64,000 bases of DNA, from contig OW387136.1 in assembly GCA_936440205.1 (NCBI GenBank), positions 31,601,927 to 31,665,926 on the forward strand, given 5' to 3'. Position 1 is the stretch's first letter, and every line of letters starts with the position of its first letter. The translations under genes were made by a program, and so were the position numbers. The notes beneath the pieces were generated by a model. That model made no database searches. It was not told where the DNA came from and saw only the letters and a program-made list of their open reading frames with translations. Origin of the DNA: Lepidonotus clava (taxonomy: Eukaryota > Annelida > Polychaeta > Phyllodocida > Polynoidae). Positions 26,501 through 41,500 of this stretch are shown here, one piece after another.

Positions 26501-29500
26501 TCGCCCAGATCAAAAACAGGGTAAGAGCTTATCTAGAGTTTTAAGGTCACAAGGGAACCAAACATAATATTATAATAGGTAGTGCTCAAAAGCGTCACGG
26601 TGCTATCGATATTAATAGAAAACGTCTATAATTGCAATGAAAACTAGCTTTAATATAATCAAAATGTTGTTATTGTTGTCCACTTCATTCGAATTAATGA
26701 TAACCCACTTAATTTCAAATTTCTTTAAAAAAGAATGGAAATAGTATTATCTTTAAGGATTTCGAACGGTTTAAGTTAATAAGTCTATATCACTAGTTTA
26801 TTCTATTTAATGACACTGAATTGGCTACATGTAAGCATCTTTATGAAAAGATCCACAAACTTTTGCAAATAATCTAGTAATGCAAATATCAACTTTTGCA
26901 TTTCGATAACTGTGCGTAACTGAAATTCCTTCTTATTCCAAATTCCACGTATTGCATACATTTACATCGAATACCAAATAATGGTCTTACCATTATGGTA
27001 ACGTCATCAAACAGGAAGGCTTTGGGTTCTACGTCACGCGCATGCTCGTGGAGCTGATCCGGGACCGTCGGGAGGTGGTGGAGCGGATCACCCCTACACA
27101 GATCAACTCCTTCATCTCACTCCTCAAGAAGTACAAGGTGAAGGCTTATTATGATCAAAGAATCACGTGTAGTACTTTTCCAAATTATCTATTGTACTTT
27201 GTATACTAATCTATATAATTTATTATATTTCCTTTTTAGAAGAGTTTCTTCCTATATGCATGGCATCACTAAATATAGTGTTTCAAAGTAGCCTACAAAG
27301 ACAATTATTGAGGCTAACCTATATCATCCTCTTTGAGAGCTTATCTTTGAAAATAGAACCATCTCACTACTGAAGACAAGTCATTATGATGAAAGGCCCT
27401 CATTCTCTTGATGATATTGAACTGACAGATCAGGAAGACCCAGGATATGTATCCAGGATAACAAACGATCAGTAGGATTGCGCATCTTGAAAACAGCATA
27501 CGAATTTCAAAGACAATATACCTTTTGCAATCAATGGACTAAATTCTGGTTGTATAACAAATACATCATAAACTCATACATTTGGTAAGAATTGATCGTT
27601 TCTGAGATAATCAACTACTCACCAATACGAACCTCCCCTCACCACCCCCTTCTTTGGCCTGCAGCATCACCGGTACATCCAGCTGCTGTCCGCGCTTTGT
27701 GTGGTCGACGAACTGGCCCTACCCAGCATCCAGAGTCGGATCTGTGCCAGACTCATCGAGAAGAACAAGGTCAGTATGCCTTGTCTTGTCTATAAAACAA
27801 GATAAAATGATATCTTACGACTGCAAAATCAAAATGTAATGTTTATCTCAATGAAATTATTTCAGTAAGATTAAGGATAGATGTTCGGGGCTGAGATTTC
27901 CAGAAAAATCTATGTACAGAACTGCTATACAAACGGTCGGTAACAGATCGAGGTCGTTAGCTTTCTTCCTGTATGGCCTGACCTTTTGAACTGCATAATT
28001 AGAACTAGCTTCGATAAAATGATAAACTGTGTGAAATAGGTACAATATATGAAACACTTTCATTTCATTTTAGGGCTGTCTTCTGCAAATGCGAGTCGAC
28101 CACGGCACAGTTTTAATTTGCAAGAGAGGTTCTGGAAAAGAGATGTCTTTACAATCCTTTATGGAGGTAGGTATGTGAAAGAGAAATAATAATTATACCA
28201 CAAAGCATATCAATTGCATCTGGAGTATCATCAAGCATTTTTGTGTTCGCTGTCTACTATAATAATTTTTGTACAAACACCAATTATTTTATGGAATGTT
28301 GACCGACATTATCATTTGTAATGGATCCTAGCTAAAAACCAAAAGGAAACCTTTAGTTTCTTCCCTGTTTCATCTTCCAGTCGAGCAGGTCGTCGTCTGA
28401 GTTTCATGACGACGCGGCCTTCCTGGAGGAGCAGCTCCTTCTGTTTCAGAGGTTATGTCACGTGAGTAGGTCGTTCAGAGCAGTGAATTGATATAAAGAG
28501 TTCGGGTTCTCCATTCTAAAAACGGTTATAACTACTGGGGTGCAACTGAAACTAAGTTCGTATATCATATATCATCATATTCGTGCATATTGATTATCTC
28601 TAACAAACATTAGAAACCATGACAAGAGGAAAACCATGAAAAGAATTTAGTGTTTTTTGATCACATGCACATATATCTTCTATCATGTTATGACACTTCA
28701 GTACCAAGACCAAAAGAAGGTCCTTCATACAATGTTTGTTGTGTACAGGACCAGAATATAGATTCTGCGAATAACATCTCTTATATGTACTACCAATGAC
28801 TCACAAACAGGGGATATTTTGTACAGAATAATGCAACTACGAGGTCATACTATATTAACGACATGAGTGCGTCTCATAGTTATTGCATGCAAGTAGATGC
28901 TCCTCTCCTTTTTGTCAATGCCAATCACAGCCTTCTCTATACATTCAGTTTCCATTCCTTGCACAGGGCCGAAACCAACAATGCATAGATACCATCTGTA
29001 AACACACCGAAACGATGACATGGGACATCATCATGAACGTTATGAGATCAGCCGACGTAACCGATGATGTTAAGGCACAGTTTGTCAATCTTCTCATAGG
29101 TAAGACTAAGCACACAATTATGAAATTGTAAATAGTCACCTGTTAAAGTAATGACGTGCACTTACTAAATTGCATCATTTTACTAATTGTGATAACACAA
29201 CGCCATTAAGTTGAGGAATTGTAGCATAGTCCTGCATACCTTTTTTTTTTTTAATTCCGTTTATTTATATTAAACTAGATCAAAGGGTACTGGATTTTAA
29301 ACAATTGTTAAGAATACAGGCCAATATTTGCAGATCATAATTTGGGTAATTGCCTTTTTCCAGTGCTGTTTATCGACGTGGGGGAGAACACCTCCTACTC
29401 GCAGATCATGACCAACGCCTTCGTCTACTCCCAGGTGGGAAGTGACAAGACCCCAGACGACTGGATCACCACACGATTCAAATATGTAAGCGTACATACA

Positions 29501-32500
29501 GTATCACAGTGATACCCACACGGCAAGCGATAATTCTGAACAGTAGAATGTTCAATTGAAAGTAGACTATCCGTCATAATTCATTTTGAAAATGATTTTC
29601 ATTCTTATCCCGGAAAATCTGAGGGCTGCTTTTTCCAATTTTGGGTGGACAGACTCCAAAGACAACATAAGTTATACTTTATTCTCCATAATTGTCCAAT
29701 CGATTAGGTTGATACTCCGATAGAACGGAGTCTCAAGTTGTACCAAATCTCTGATACCAGCGCATTTTGTCGTAATGACTTAATGGAGCTCGCTAGAAAC
29801 CAACAGAGGGGGGGGGGGCACCATGCACATTCTTACTGTCATCGCTCTGCTTGGAGTGTGTAGGGTTTTAATATAGGATCTCTATGGGAATCAACAATTT
29901 TTCATACCGACTAAATTCTCAATTTCAAATCTGTTCTCCTTATTAACCTTTCATGGAAAATCTCCTTGTTAACCTTTCATGGAAAATCTATTTGTAATTC
30001 TTTATCATTTCACCTGTTGAAAGAGGTGGATGAGACGGAGCTTTTGGTTTTTCAAACAACACTGGAATTCGATAAATTCTATAATCTCGACCTTGTGTTT
30101 GATTTTGGTAAGATGAAAGCTTTCTCTGGCTTTTCTGTAAAGGAATTAAACATACAATTCTTATTTCCGCTCAAACTATGAAATTGGGTAAGATGTTACC
30201 CATGAAATTACACCTCCTGAAAAATTTACATGATGGAATTTCCTCGTTTGGAATACTTTAGGTGGAGCCTCACACGGAGAAGGAGATCCCGGCGTTGGGA
30301 GAGTGGATCGCCATGTTCCTGGCAGACAATACGTGCATGGTGGCCAGTGAGACTGCAAGGAACAAACTTATACTCTCAGTAAGTTTACTGAATAATCAGA
30401 CGCAAGGCCAAAATAAACCAAATATAACAAAAAAGATGGAAACAATGCTAAACTGACCAAATACCATCAAGGACTAATCAGCTAACTAAAGCAGCCAAAG
30501 TCCAAATTAATGTTTACTTATTAATTTTGTTATTTATTACCTAAGTCAATCTCTACAGGTGTCATCGGCACACCTTACTATCAATCTACCCGTACATTAA
30601 CATGACAATGTGCCCCTTTTCACAACACTCAGTGAACATCATTCTATATGTCCACTCATCCTGCACTATAAGCGGCTCTTGCTATCTCCTTACGCGGTGC
30701 TACATACACTCCGCCTAGTCACTGGTTGATAGGTTGGGTCTAACCTCTTTATGAAGTGGTAGCTATTACATATAAGCTCCTATATACAATGATTCTCTTT
30801 TGATGCATGCAGCACTGTGCCATGCCTATATACTGCCAAGCAGTATGACAAAAACATGTGGAGCGCCGTTATGTCTATTCACTCACTTGTGTATTAGTAA
30901 AACAAACCCCTAGTTGTCATCCTTTTCTCCCATAGGTCCTGAGGGTAGTGACGACACTAGGTACCTTTGGGAATATATATATCACAACCTCCTGTCTAAT
31001 GATTGCTGGCATCCACTCTAGGTGTCGAGGGTAGAGGTTACTTTTTGGAATATAAGTACCACATCTCTAGATAACCGTTGCCATCCTTTTCTTTTACGGG
31101 TATCGAGGGTAGTGCGGGCACTATTTTACATTTGGGAGTATGAATAGCACACCCCTAGATAATTGTTGCCATCATTTTCTTCTTAAGGTGTCAAGGGTAG
31201 CGAGGGCACTGCTAACATTTTGGAATATAAGTACCACACCCCTAGCTAACTGTTGCCATCCTTATCCCCTACAGGTGCTGAGGGTAGTCAGAGCCTTACT
31301 TACCTTCGGCTACGTTGGCATTGCAAGGCTTCAGTCGTGGATGGTCAGCATACTGCAGTTGATGGATGGCACAAATGACTTGCCCACTGTGCCAAAGGGA
31401 AAAGGTGCAAAAGGTTAGGATATGATATTCATATTACAGAATCTCTGGTTAAGATATAATGATTATATTACAGAATCTATGGGGAAATTAATATTTTGCA
31501 TGTTATGAATAGGTTCATCTTGATGACAGAATAATATATAATCAGAACCTTCTAACCCTGAAATTACTCCAGAAATTCATTGCACAATTCTACAATTCTA
31601 CAATGCAAAGCATTACATAGTAGAATTTGTAGTCTGCATATTGGTAGCAGTATCTATGATAGTAGTCCGCTTGTAGTAGTTAAGGTAGAAGTAAATTAAG
31701 TAGTTTCTCAAGTGTTTTCTTCTATTTCCAAATATTTAATGACTGTTTCATTGAATGCCCCTACTATCTCCCTAGCAACTGTTTATCATGTATAATTATT
31801 CTATTGTTTTATCTTCTAGCTAATTCTCATTCAATACAATACTATCACATGTATGGTCGATTCAAGAGAAGCGAGGGAACCCGCATAGCTGTTGACGCCA
31901 AATATGAGTAAGTCCTGCTATGGATGTATTTTATACTATTGTTTAAAAAGAAAAGACATTGAAATACATAATTTTGCAATTTTCTAAGGATAATTTATTT
32001 CCACACAGATACTCTTATCTACTAGTACCTTATTTCATTTTCAGGGCTCTTGAGATTTTGGATGTCATGCAATCCATGTTGTTTCATTTCCAAGTGCAGG
32101 TATGTGATTTCAGCTAAATGAATAAAATTTATTCAGACGAGCAGAAAGGATGCTCCATGCAGGATTTTTCAAAATTTCATTCTTGAGCATGTTCTTAGCT
32201 TTCAAATGATACTAAGCATGTCCAAATGTGATACTTATGAATGGAGTTATATCCCCTTAAACATTTCATAGTCATAAAACATGAAAATGGGCAAAATCCC
32301 GAATATCCGTTGTTTATTGACAAATCATAGCAACTATTATAAATCATGATAATTTTGAAACAAATTGTCAGAAATACCTATATTGATAAATTTTTATCTA
32401 GATAGGATATTTCGATTCTGTTTTCAATGTAACAATGCCAACAGAATAGTATCTTCTTATGTGTTGCTCTATTTTGTTTAAATCTTCTAAGATCTAGTTA

Positions 32501-35500
32501 CCATAGAAAACAAATAGAAGGAATAATGTGAAATTTCAAAATTAAAACGTTCCATTGATATTCCAAATAAGGGAATATTCCATTTAAATGTAATGTTTTG
32601 AGTATCATCACTTGATTCTACACATGTTGGTTTAATGAAATATTTTCACCATTTTTCACAAATCTACTCATATCTCCTTAAATATTAGTGTTATGATAGG
32701 GAATATAGAAACCTTGGAGCATCCTTCCCCCTCGTTGGGTCACAAACGTAAAAAAAAAGGAACTTTCAACGGGTAGGATACCTCCTCGCCAATCATTCAA
32801 CATGTTGTCTGTAGGTGATTTATGAAAATGTTACAACAAGATGTCAATTGTATATGTTAAAATCAGCAGTATATTCATTATATTTGGCCGATATGGAAAG
32901 AACACTTATACTGACATAATTAATCTTCTGATACTGTTACGTCTGAAATTATAAAAAGCTAAAATTGAAACTGAATGTAATGTATCATATAACATTCACA
33001 TCATCACCATCATCCATTCCGACGACTATTGGAAGAGCACACCACCTGTGAAATAGTATTAGATTCAATAAAAAAAATAAAAAAAACAGAAACACTAGTT
33101 TAGAAGAGTTACTGTTTTCTTTTGTGCATACATTTTATTCAGTAACAAACATCAGAGTTGCCTCTGTTTTTCAGTTCATTACAAAAGGGGAAAAAGGTGA
33201 CTTATATACAGCATAGTAGGTAATACGAGTAGTCAAAAGAATTTACACAAAATAATATTTTGTGTTATTAGGACTATGTTGATCTGTTGGACACGTGATT
33301 CTATTGTAACAATTACAATCACGTGTCCAAGAGATCAACACAGTCCTTATTCATCAATTTTATATATTTCAATAACCATTCAGACTTTCTGAGTTTGGAG
33401 ATCAGCACTCAAATCAAGTCCACAGAAAAAGGGATTTTTCCTTAATTACCGATGTATTTTAGATGGAATTGCAATGGGTTCCATATGTTAACAGTGACTT
33501 TGTTTACATTTTGCAGAAGCTTGTTGCCCTTTTCAAGGATATTGAAATCAAGTGGGCAGATCCAAAAATCCGTCAGAGGGAGACCCTCTGCAACTTGTTG
33601 AATGAAACCTTCACAGCTGCAAAGTCTCGATGGTGAGTGGAGACTTTAATAGCCTTATTACATTTTAAAAGAAGAGTGCGGTTTTCGGGAGCTCAATAAT
33701 ATAGTTGATCTAACACTCACTAATTGTTGGTAATAATCATATGATATTATATGCGTATTAAATAGGCCGATTGTGCTGTAGTAGTTATGATTGTTGATTC
33801 TCCATATACTCCTCTTTTATAGTTTTATTATTTTCAACGAGGATTTTCAATAACCATCCACTAACACTGTAGGTAGTTCTTGAAGTCAAAAGATTAAAAT
33901 GTCTATTTTGTCATGTTCCAGGCGTATCTGGGATCCTCTAACAGAGTTGTCCAAGATATTGGACAAGATATTCTCCTACACTGAAACAGGCTCTGAAGGA
34001 ACTCTCCGAACCCTGATCGTAAGTCTGTTTTTATAGCAAACTCTAAAACAATGATTAGAAAACTGCACAATATTGACCATCATTTGTATCAACTATTTGA
34101 ACTAATGGTAATAGTTCAAGGGTTGAACAATTTACATTTAGACTTCGGTGTAGGGGAATGCAGCAGCTGATTTTGTAAGCAAATGTATTCAGTGGACTCA
34201 TAACAGAAAGACATACATAATATGTACATATTATGCATCATATATATTACAAATGTATACTTAGTGCTAACCAGGACCAGTCTACAAACAATATTTCACA
34301 ATAAGGTTGGACATCATAGGATACAGTTGGCAGGCTTTAACATTGGTTCCTTTGGGAAAAAGGCCAATATATATAAAGCTGCATTTTATAGATTTTCGAA
34401 GCAATGTTTCAATTAAATTGCTTTCTTTAATTCTGTTTTATACAGCTATCTTTATGAAATAAGCACTGAGGAAATTTTGAAAATATTTCATCGAAAACTT
34501 TGAAAGGTTGGTGTAAACTGGGATGGGCTTATTGTGTTATAGTCAATTGACTATACTATATATTTCCTTACAGTGTTTTCCCATTTTCGTGTGACTTGAC
34601 ATTCATATAATTATATTCCCAGGATCTGGCCCAATACAACTATCCCGGGATTAGGGCCAAGGCCCTTCTGCTACTCCAGAGACACTTCACGGAACGTACT
34701 GATGTCATCAATGCAGCCAAACAGTCCATGGTAAGTACAACCATAGCACTGCTACAGTTCTATGGTACAACCTAAAGCTGTTAATCACAATCCCTGAATT
34801 TAAGAAGAATACATTTTAAAATCCAAAACACAAAGGGATAGTCTCTAGGAGTAGGAGGGGGCATTCCCAAGAGTCTTGTTGACTTATTGGTGATGGTTAA
34901 TCTGATTACCTTCTTTCTTTTTTTATTTTATTTTTAGTTTAAATAGAGTTACTCACTTAAAAAATTGAGCTAAAAATAGAGCTCCTTATAGCATCTGATT
35001 AAAAATGACAAGAGGCAGTTCCCCTATCATTGGGGAAAATACTTTCTTCAAGGGAGATAAATAAAATCTCTTCAGAAATATTTTCAGAAACAATATCCTT
35101 ATCACAAGTACACCGTCATTTTTGTTCCAACTTATATCTATGCTTATGCCCGACAAACTCACAAAAGAGTTAGCATTGCAACTTTTGCTGGTGTCAAGGG
35201 TTATTGAATTATCATACTTGAAGCTGTATTATAGATGGTATCACTTGTAAGATCCCTTAGAACCTGATAACATTTTGCTTCTATCTTTATCCATATAATT
35301 TAACTGAGTTCCATGCTCTCCTTTAGTTGATGCAAACCGAGGAGTCCCTCACCCTCTTTAAGACCAGTCACACCTTCATGCCACTGCTTAATCGTCTCCT
35401 GGCTGTCAAACTCTACGACGATGAGATGAACCTTGTGTCAGCAATCCTCGACAAGTTCAAAGAGTAAGTCTTTCAAAGAGTATGATAAGGTCAGAGGGCG

Positions 35501-38500
35501 AATGGGAATCAGCATTAATGATTTTACAAACAATTATAATTCTCAAGTAGACGTTCCAAATAGAAATGATGCTGGTAGAATACTCTATCTCTGATTTCAC
35601 ATTCTTTAATATAGACTTTGCGTTTGAAAGCAAATAGAAACTTTCCGGTCTATAAATCTAATATTATGTTTCATATTATTTGGCATGGCCAATTTGGTGT
35701 AGCATATCCTCACAGATTGTTACTGTATTTATTAATAATACTTTCCTCAAACTTTCGTTAGTTGCTGTAAATTCACCCACGATGAGAACAAGTCCAACTA
35801 CATCGGCCAGCGGCTTCTGGTCGCCTACGGTGAGTACTGCCGTGAAGGCCTAAACATTGACTATACAATTAGGAAGAGAGTCAGTTACTTTGGAGATTTT
35901 TATTCAACAAACATCATCGTGTGTAAAACAGTGCACATAACCATAATCGTGTTAAGAATCTGCACCTTAATGGCCCTACGTGGGATACTATTCTTAAATA
36001 AGTGCGCAGGTGGGTGGGAAAGTTCAGCGCCTTGCAGAGAAGTGAGGAGAAGGGGCTGAGTGTCTATGATTATAGCCAGGTGGCCCTGAAGCAGAGTCAC
36101 AACACCTGCCACATAGTGTCTATCCCTTGGTGTTCTGTAGCAGTGCCCCCTAGTGAGTGATGGGTGGCACCCCCAACAGTGTGACCAATCATGGGAATTG
36201 GTGTCCTAGAGGGGGAAAGCATGAATTTGAAATTGCATTCCTACCTTTCAGACAATGCCAACCATTTATAAATATTCCCATTATTGGCTGAGATATTGGA
36301 GTTTGAAATCCCCTATGCGGTACACACTGGTACACCTCTATTTTGCCATTTGTGCTCCATTCCCATATTATAGCTCCTTGAACCAAACAATATTTAACTA
36401 AATATTACAATTTTCTTACTTATCAAAATTATTCAAAAAACAATAACTTTTCACACAGATCTCCATTCAAATAACAGTTTTACTACCAGAAAGTGAAGAA
36501 CTTCTGTTATCAAAATTGACAAAAATATTCTATGCAATGTGAACATTCTTTTTTCTGTTGCCATGGTAACATGACAACATTCCTTATTGCAGCACTCTTT
36601 TGAAAAAGGACGTTCCTTACATAGTTACCCACAATGCAACTGTCATAAATAGATAGAATGATTTTTTTGCTCATAATCTTAATCTCTGGGACATTCTGCT
36701 TAAGTGACATTTCTTAGGGAAATATGCATTATTAGCTTGTTTTCATCAATAATTCACTTAATAATGGACTTAGAGCAAAATGACTAAAATCCCTCTAGGT
36801 TACCATATCCCGTGACTGGTCACCTCTTTCACCAGTAATTTACTGGTGAAAGAGGTACTTAGTTCCCCCTGACCCAGAGGGGTGGAGAGGTGGAGCCCCC
36901 TAGAGCTACCTGCAGTAATCAGAGAGGCACTTAGTTCCCCCTCCTAGACTGTCAGGCCCAGGGTAACTGCTTCTCCTGATTATGTCCAATTTTTAAATTA
37001 GCTTCCAATTTAACTTAAACAAATATTAAAGGGTAAATATTAACTTCACAAAGGATGGTTGTTTTTCAGAAGATATCTTATCACACGTCCACCCTCCAAA
37101 CATATATACCTTGAATTATATACTAGGCCTCCACTAAACTCTAACGAATTATTATTCTATCTTACAGGAATAATCCCGCTTCTTTTGTCTATACTGGAAC
37201 GGGAGTCGAGTTCAACGGAGCAGGTAAGGTATAGAAAGTGGATTAGGCTAAAGTAAAATTCTACGGTCATCAAATGCAATTTGCAACTCTGAGTGATTAG
37301 TAATTTATGGAGAGATTAAAAAAACAACATTATTAGCCAAGGGTGACAGGTCTTTTGCCCCCCGGACTTTTGCCCCCAGGACCTTTGCCCCCCGGACTTT
37401 TGCCCCCTGGACTTTTGCCCCCTGGGCAATTGCCCCCCAGGGCTTTTGCCCCCCAGCCTTTTGCCCCCCGGACTTTTGCCCCCCAGGTCTTTTGCCCCCC
37501 GGACTTTTGCCCCCCATATCAACATAGTTTTTTATGGTTTTAGCTGGAGCCCCCACAGTATGTACAGAGTATTTATTGTATGTGCAGATGTTACATCTAT
37601 GTGCGCGCATATTCTTTGTATACGTGAGGATGTGCCTGAAATAATATTTCATTTTTCAGTTGATTTTGAATCAGGGGCTATGCCCCCGAACCCCATTTTT
37701 ATCATATTTTCTTAATTCTTTGTCTAATCTAAATTCTGAGCATTTATGTACATCTTTACATTCACCCACCCTATGTCCGCGTATGTTAAGACATCTGTTA
37801 GCGCAGACTTTGTGTCTGGGTATATAAGAAATTATATCTGCACGACTGTCGCGCATATAGTCAGCCCCGTTCTGGCCCTCCTGAGTGACTCAGCGATTAG
37901 CACGGCCCCATGTATTTGTTCAATTATTTATAAATAAATTTTCTATATTTGTGTATCTAAATTTCTGACTTTTGTTAATTTATTTCTGATGAACTTGTTG
38001 ATATCAGGTGCCACCTAAACTTACAACAATGCTACCAAAATATTCAATTCTGCTTCAGTTCTTACATTAATCAGGGGGCAAAAGTCCAGGGGGCAAAAGT
38101 CCTAGGGGGCAAAAGTCCAGGGGGCAAAAGACCGGGGGGAAAATGTCCTGGGGGGAAAATGACTGGGGGGCAAAAGTCCAGGTGGCAAAAGTCCGGGGGG
38201 CAAAAGTCCGGGGGGCAAAGGTCCGGGGGGCAAAAGACCTAGAACCTTAGCCAAGTAACCATATCATGACCTTTGACTAACTGAGACTAAATGCCATTTC
38301 ACTGTAGTATAGTGCCTAGGTATTACCCAATTATACTGCCTCACTAGGCTTATAAAGGGACACTTATTGTCTGCACGTTCAGGAATGGGTGATTCTGTCC
38401 ATTCAGCTCTTGCTATTTGTTCCTTAAATTTGATCTCAGCTTGCTTGTAAAAATATGTGTTTTACTGAAGAAGAAAAAACAACAACATAAAGTCTACCGT

Positions 38501-41500
38501 TTTCCAGACGGCTAGTCAGGCCCAGAAGCTGCTGGTTTCCAACACCCTCCACCTCCTGCAGCTGATGGCCAAAGACAACCCGGAGGTACAGACTCTCCTG
38601 ATGACCTCTCTGGACACCCTGCTCAACATCCGCCTGGCGCCTGTACAGCTAGCGGAGACACTCAAAGAGGTACTGGGAAGTAGTATGCACTGCTTCATTT
38701 TCTTATCAACATCTGCAATTAATATAGGTGTCGGCAAAAAAAGAAAGTTACCACCTAGTTAATTCCAAAAGCAATGTTATATTCTCAAAGATTATATTTT
38801 GTAATTTTGTTTTTGGGAGTCCCTAGTTATATCTATATAGTATTGTAGCCAATGGTGGGGACTCCCTCAATCAGTCATATCTTTAGCCATTTAATTCTCC
38901 TTGTTCTCAATGACCGGTTACACAATCTCATGTTCAGCAGTTTAAGGGCATTGTCCTAAAATTGTAGTTAGAATCAGGCAGTGTGAGAAGCCAGAAGTTG
39001 GTTCCATAAAAACTACCTGAGCCAAACAGCCCTCACCCCTTCACATTAGGACCTCCACTGTCACCTGCAGGTGGGCAGTTCTAGATGGGTGAGTGATAGG
39101 TCACTCAGTACTTGGTACATGGCAACACATGCAGGGACCTAGTAATAGCCCTTCCTTAAACCCCTTTCTGAGCTGTGTGTGACAACAGGAGTGGTGGTAG
39201 TGGTCAGCACATATAGCCCATATTACACATAGCCTTCTGGTGTTATGAGGGCCTTTAGTTTACTGAGGGACGACCATCGCTCATGCATGAGCGAAACTCT
39301 GTAGCTAGTTTGCTTCTTGTTCATTGTCCTTAGCAGACAAACAAGTATGATATCGATCGTTGGTTGTATCCTACCCTAATAGATAGTTATTGCTATTAAG
39401 CATGAATATCGATATTGCCATCAAATGATATGCAATACATAAATTCTGTAATAAAATACGCAGTATGGAAGTATCATGCTTGTGTGTTTTTGTTGCATAA
39501 CCTAGAGATTTGATCCTTGGATCCCTGGCTATCGGTTGAAAGAAAATCATCGCCAGGCTTCAAGTTCTATAATAGTCTTACACACTTCTTATATGATAAT
39601 CTTTCTGTCAATTCGCAGGTATTCCATCGAAACGCGGCAGGTGTGTGGCAGATCAAACCTGACCACGTGAAGTCCATCGTCAACTTTGTCTCCATCTACA
39701 GAGATACGGTACCAGCCTTTGTGGAGGTAAGTATTCTTAACATGCACACCCATTGTACTTATATAGGACGCCTTTTCAAAGTTATGAAGGTCAATATCGA
39801 GTAGGTAGACAGTGTTGGTTTGTGAATTAATCAAAACTTAAATAATTTTAATAGGCCTTATTTCTATTGGCTGCTGCAATCATAGCCTGTAATTGTTCCA
39901 TACCTTATAAAACCTTCGGTGCTGATTTATAATGATTTATCAACTACCATTATCTTATATCATGGTTAATTGCAAATAACTAAACAATCAATGAGGAGAA
40001 CAAATTGGTATTTGGTATCAGTATCAGCAATAGGCTATACTATTCGTGTACCTCACCAGGAACCAGTGGCATAGAAAGTTCCAGATGTGTTGCTCTGATA
40101 AACTAAGTACTGCTTGTGCCCAAAGGCCCAGAAAGGTTGCTCTCCTCCTAATAAGCTATTGATTATTCATTGATTAATGATCGGTTAATCAGATTATCAT
40201 TGATTTGGACTGCAGGTGTTATCGCGGCTGATCGTGGTGAACGAGCAGGGGTCGTTAATCCGCCGCAGTCAGACGCTGGTGATGAAACACTTCCTGGAGG
40301 GCTACCCCCACGACGCCTACGTCTTTGAGCTGCCCGCCTCCACCAGGTGAACAATAACTGGCTTTAGACTAATTAGTGATAGTATCACTTATACATAAGC
40401 CTCCTCCTTTAAAAAAAGAGAAGTAGTTTATTAAAAGTTGGAAGACTATTATTTGGTCAATATAATATAACAAAAGGAAGATCAGAACATAATTACCTGT
40501 AATGCATAATGATTACATATATAATTGTTTTCAGACGAAAAATCCTACTTGTTCAAGAAGGGCGTGGGATACTGGAGTATTACATCCATCTCCTCAATCT
40601 ACTCATACACTGTGGACCGGTAAGCAACTTGAAATTGCTCAATTTCACCTATAGAATACATTTGATCGTATTATTAACCCAGATTATGCTAACGTCCTAC
40701 TGTTAGGACGCCTATACTATAGGTTTTGTGTTACATGTTGAAGTTAGTCAAAATATGAATATAATCTAAAATCTTATGGAATGGTGGGTTACCAACGTGG
40801 CAGCTTGCTTCACACTAAAACTTTTTCTAAAACTCAGAGAACTCGAGACAAGGGAATAGTGCTCTATACTCATAAATTCTGAATAAAGGAATTATTATCC
40901 ACAATAATCTAAAATCTTAGCCTAAATATGACCTCAACACCTATAGATTGATCATGAAAACATTCCAAATAAGAACATATACCATGCAACATCATGTTGC
41001 CATGACAACAAACAGTGAGGTAATTTGACAGATACAGGTGATAGAAATTTTGAAAAATCAATGTATATTTTTCCTATGATATCATGAATATTTTGGGACA
41101 AAATTTGGATTTTAGATAGACCTTATTTAGCTACATATGCATGCTGATTTTTATTCAAATCAGAAAATAATGTCTAGAGATATTAAGAATTTTCTATTGC
41201 TGTCCTACATGTAGGACGTTAGCATAATCCACTACCTAAATTTTGTGCCCTGCATTAATGTGGATACTACAAAGTATAGCATTATTTTGAAGGTTTGTCG
41301 TCATTTACTAGCACATTTTCCATACAAAGTAAGTAATAGATGCCCATAAAAGTCCAGTATTTAGTACTTTTAAGCTCTTTCAGAATTTTAGAACAAATTT
41401 TTATTTTGCCTTAACTCTTTAATGGCAGATAAAGGCATAGAATCATAGATAACAAATAATTTTTTTCGCACCCTCCATAAGTGGATTTTATAAATTTGAC

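Noticed and set aside
29966-30181. Open stretch with a GTGGATGAG...GATTTTG|gtaaga segment as an extra exon between exons 23 and 24
   Set aside because: It would shift the phase by one and bring a stop into exon 24. Its translation has no family match, and exon 23 joins exon 24 directly in phase.
37305-37652. Gly/Lys-rich or Pro-rich repeat protein at 37.3-37.7 kb
   Set aside because: Translation of the 15-bp repeats of the foldback arm. No start or splice context, and equal quality on both strands.
38990-39110. Relation to 45,998-46,090 through AGATGGGT, GAGAGGTCA and CAGTCAGT-like words
   Set aside because: Matches are short and not clearly colinear. I could not support a repeat family.
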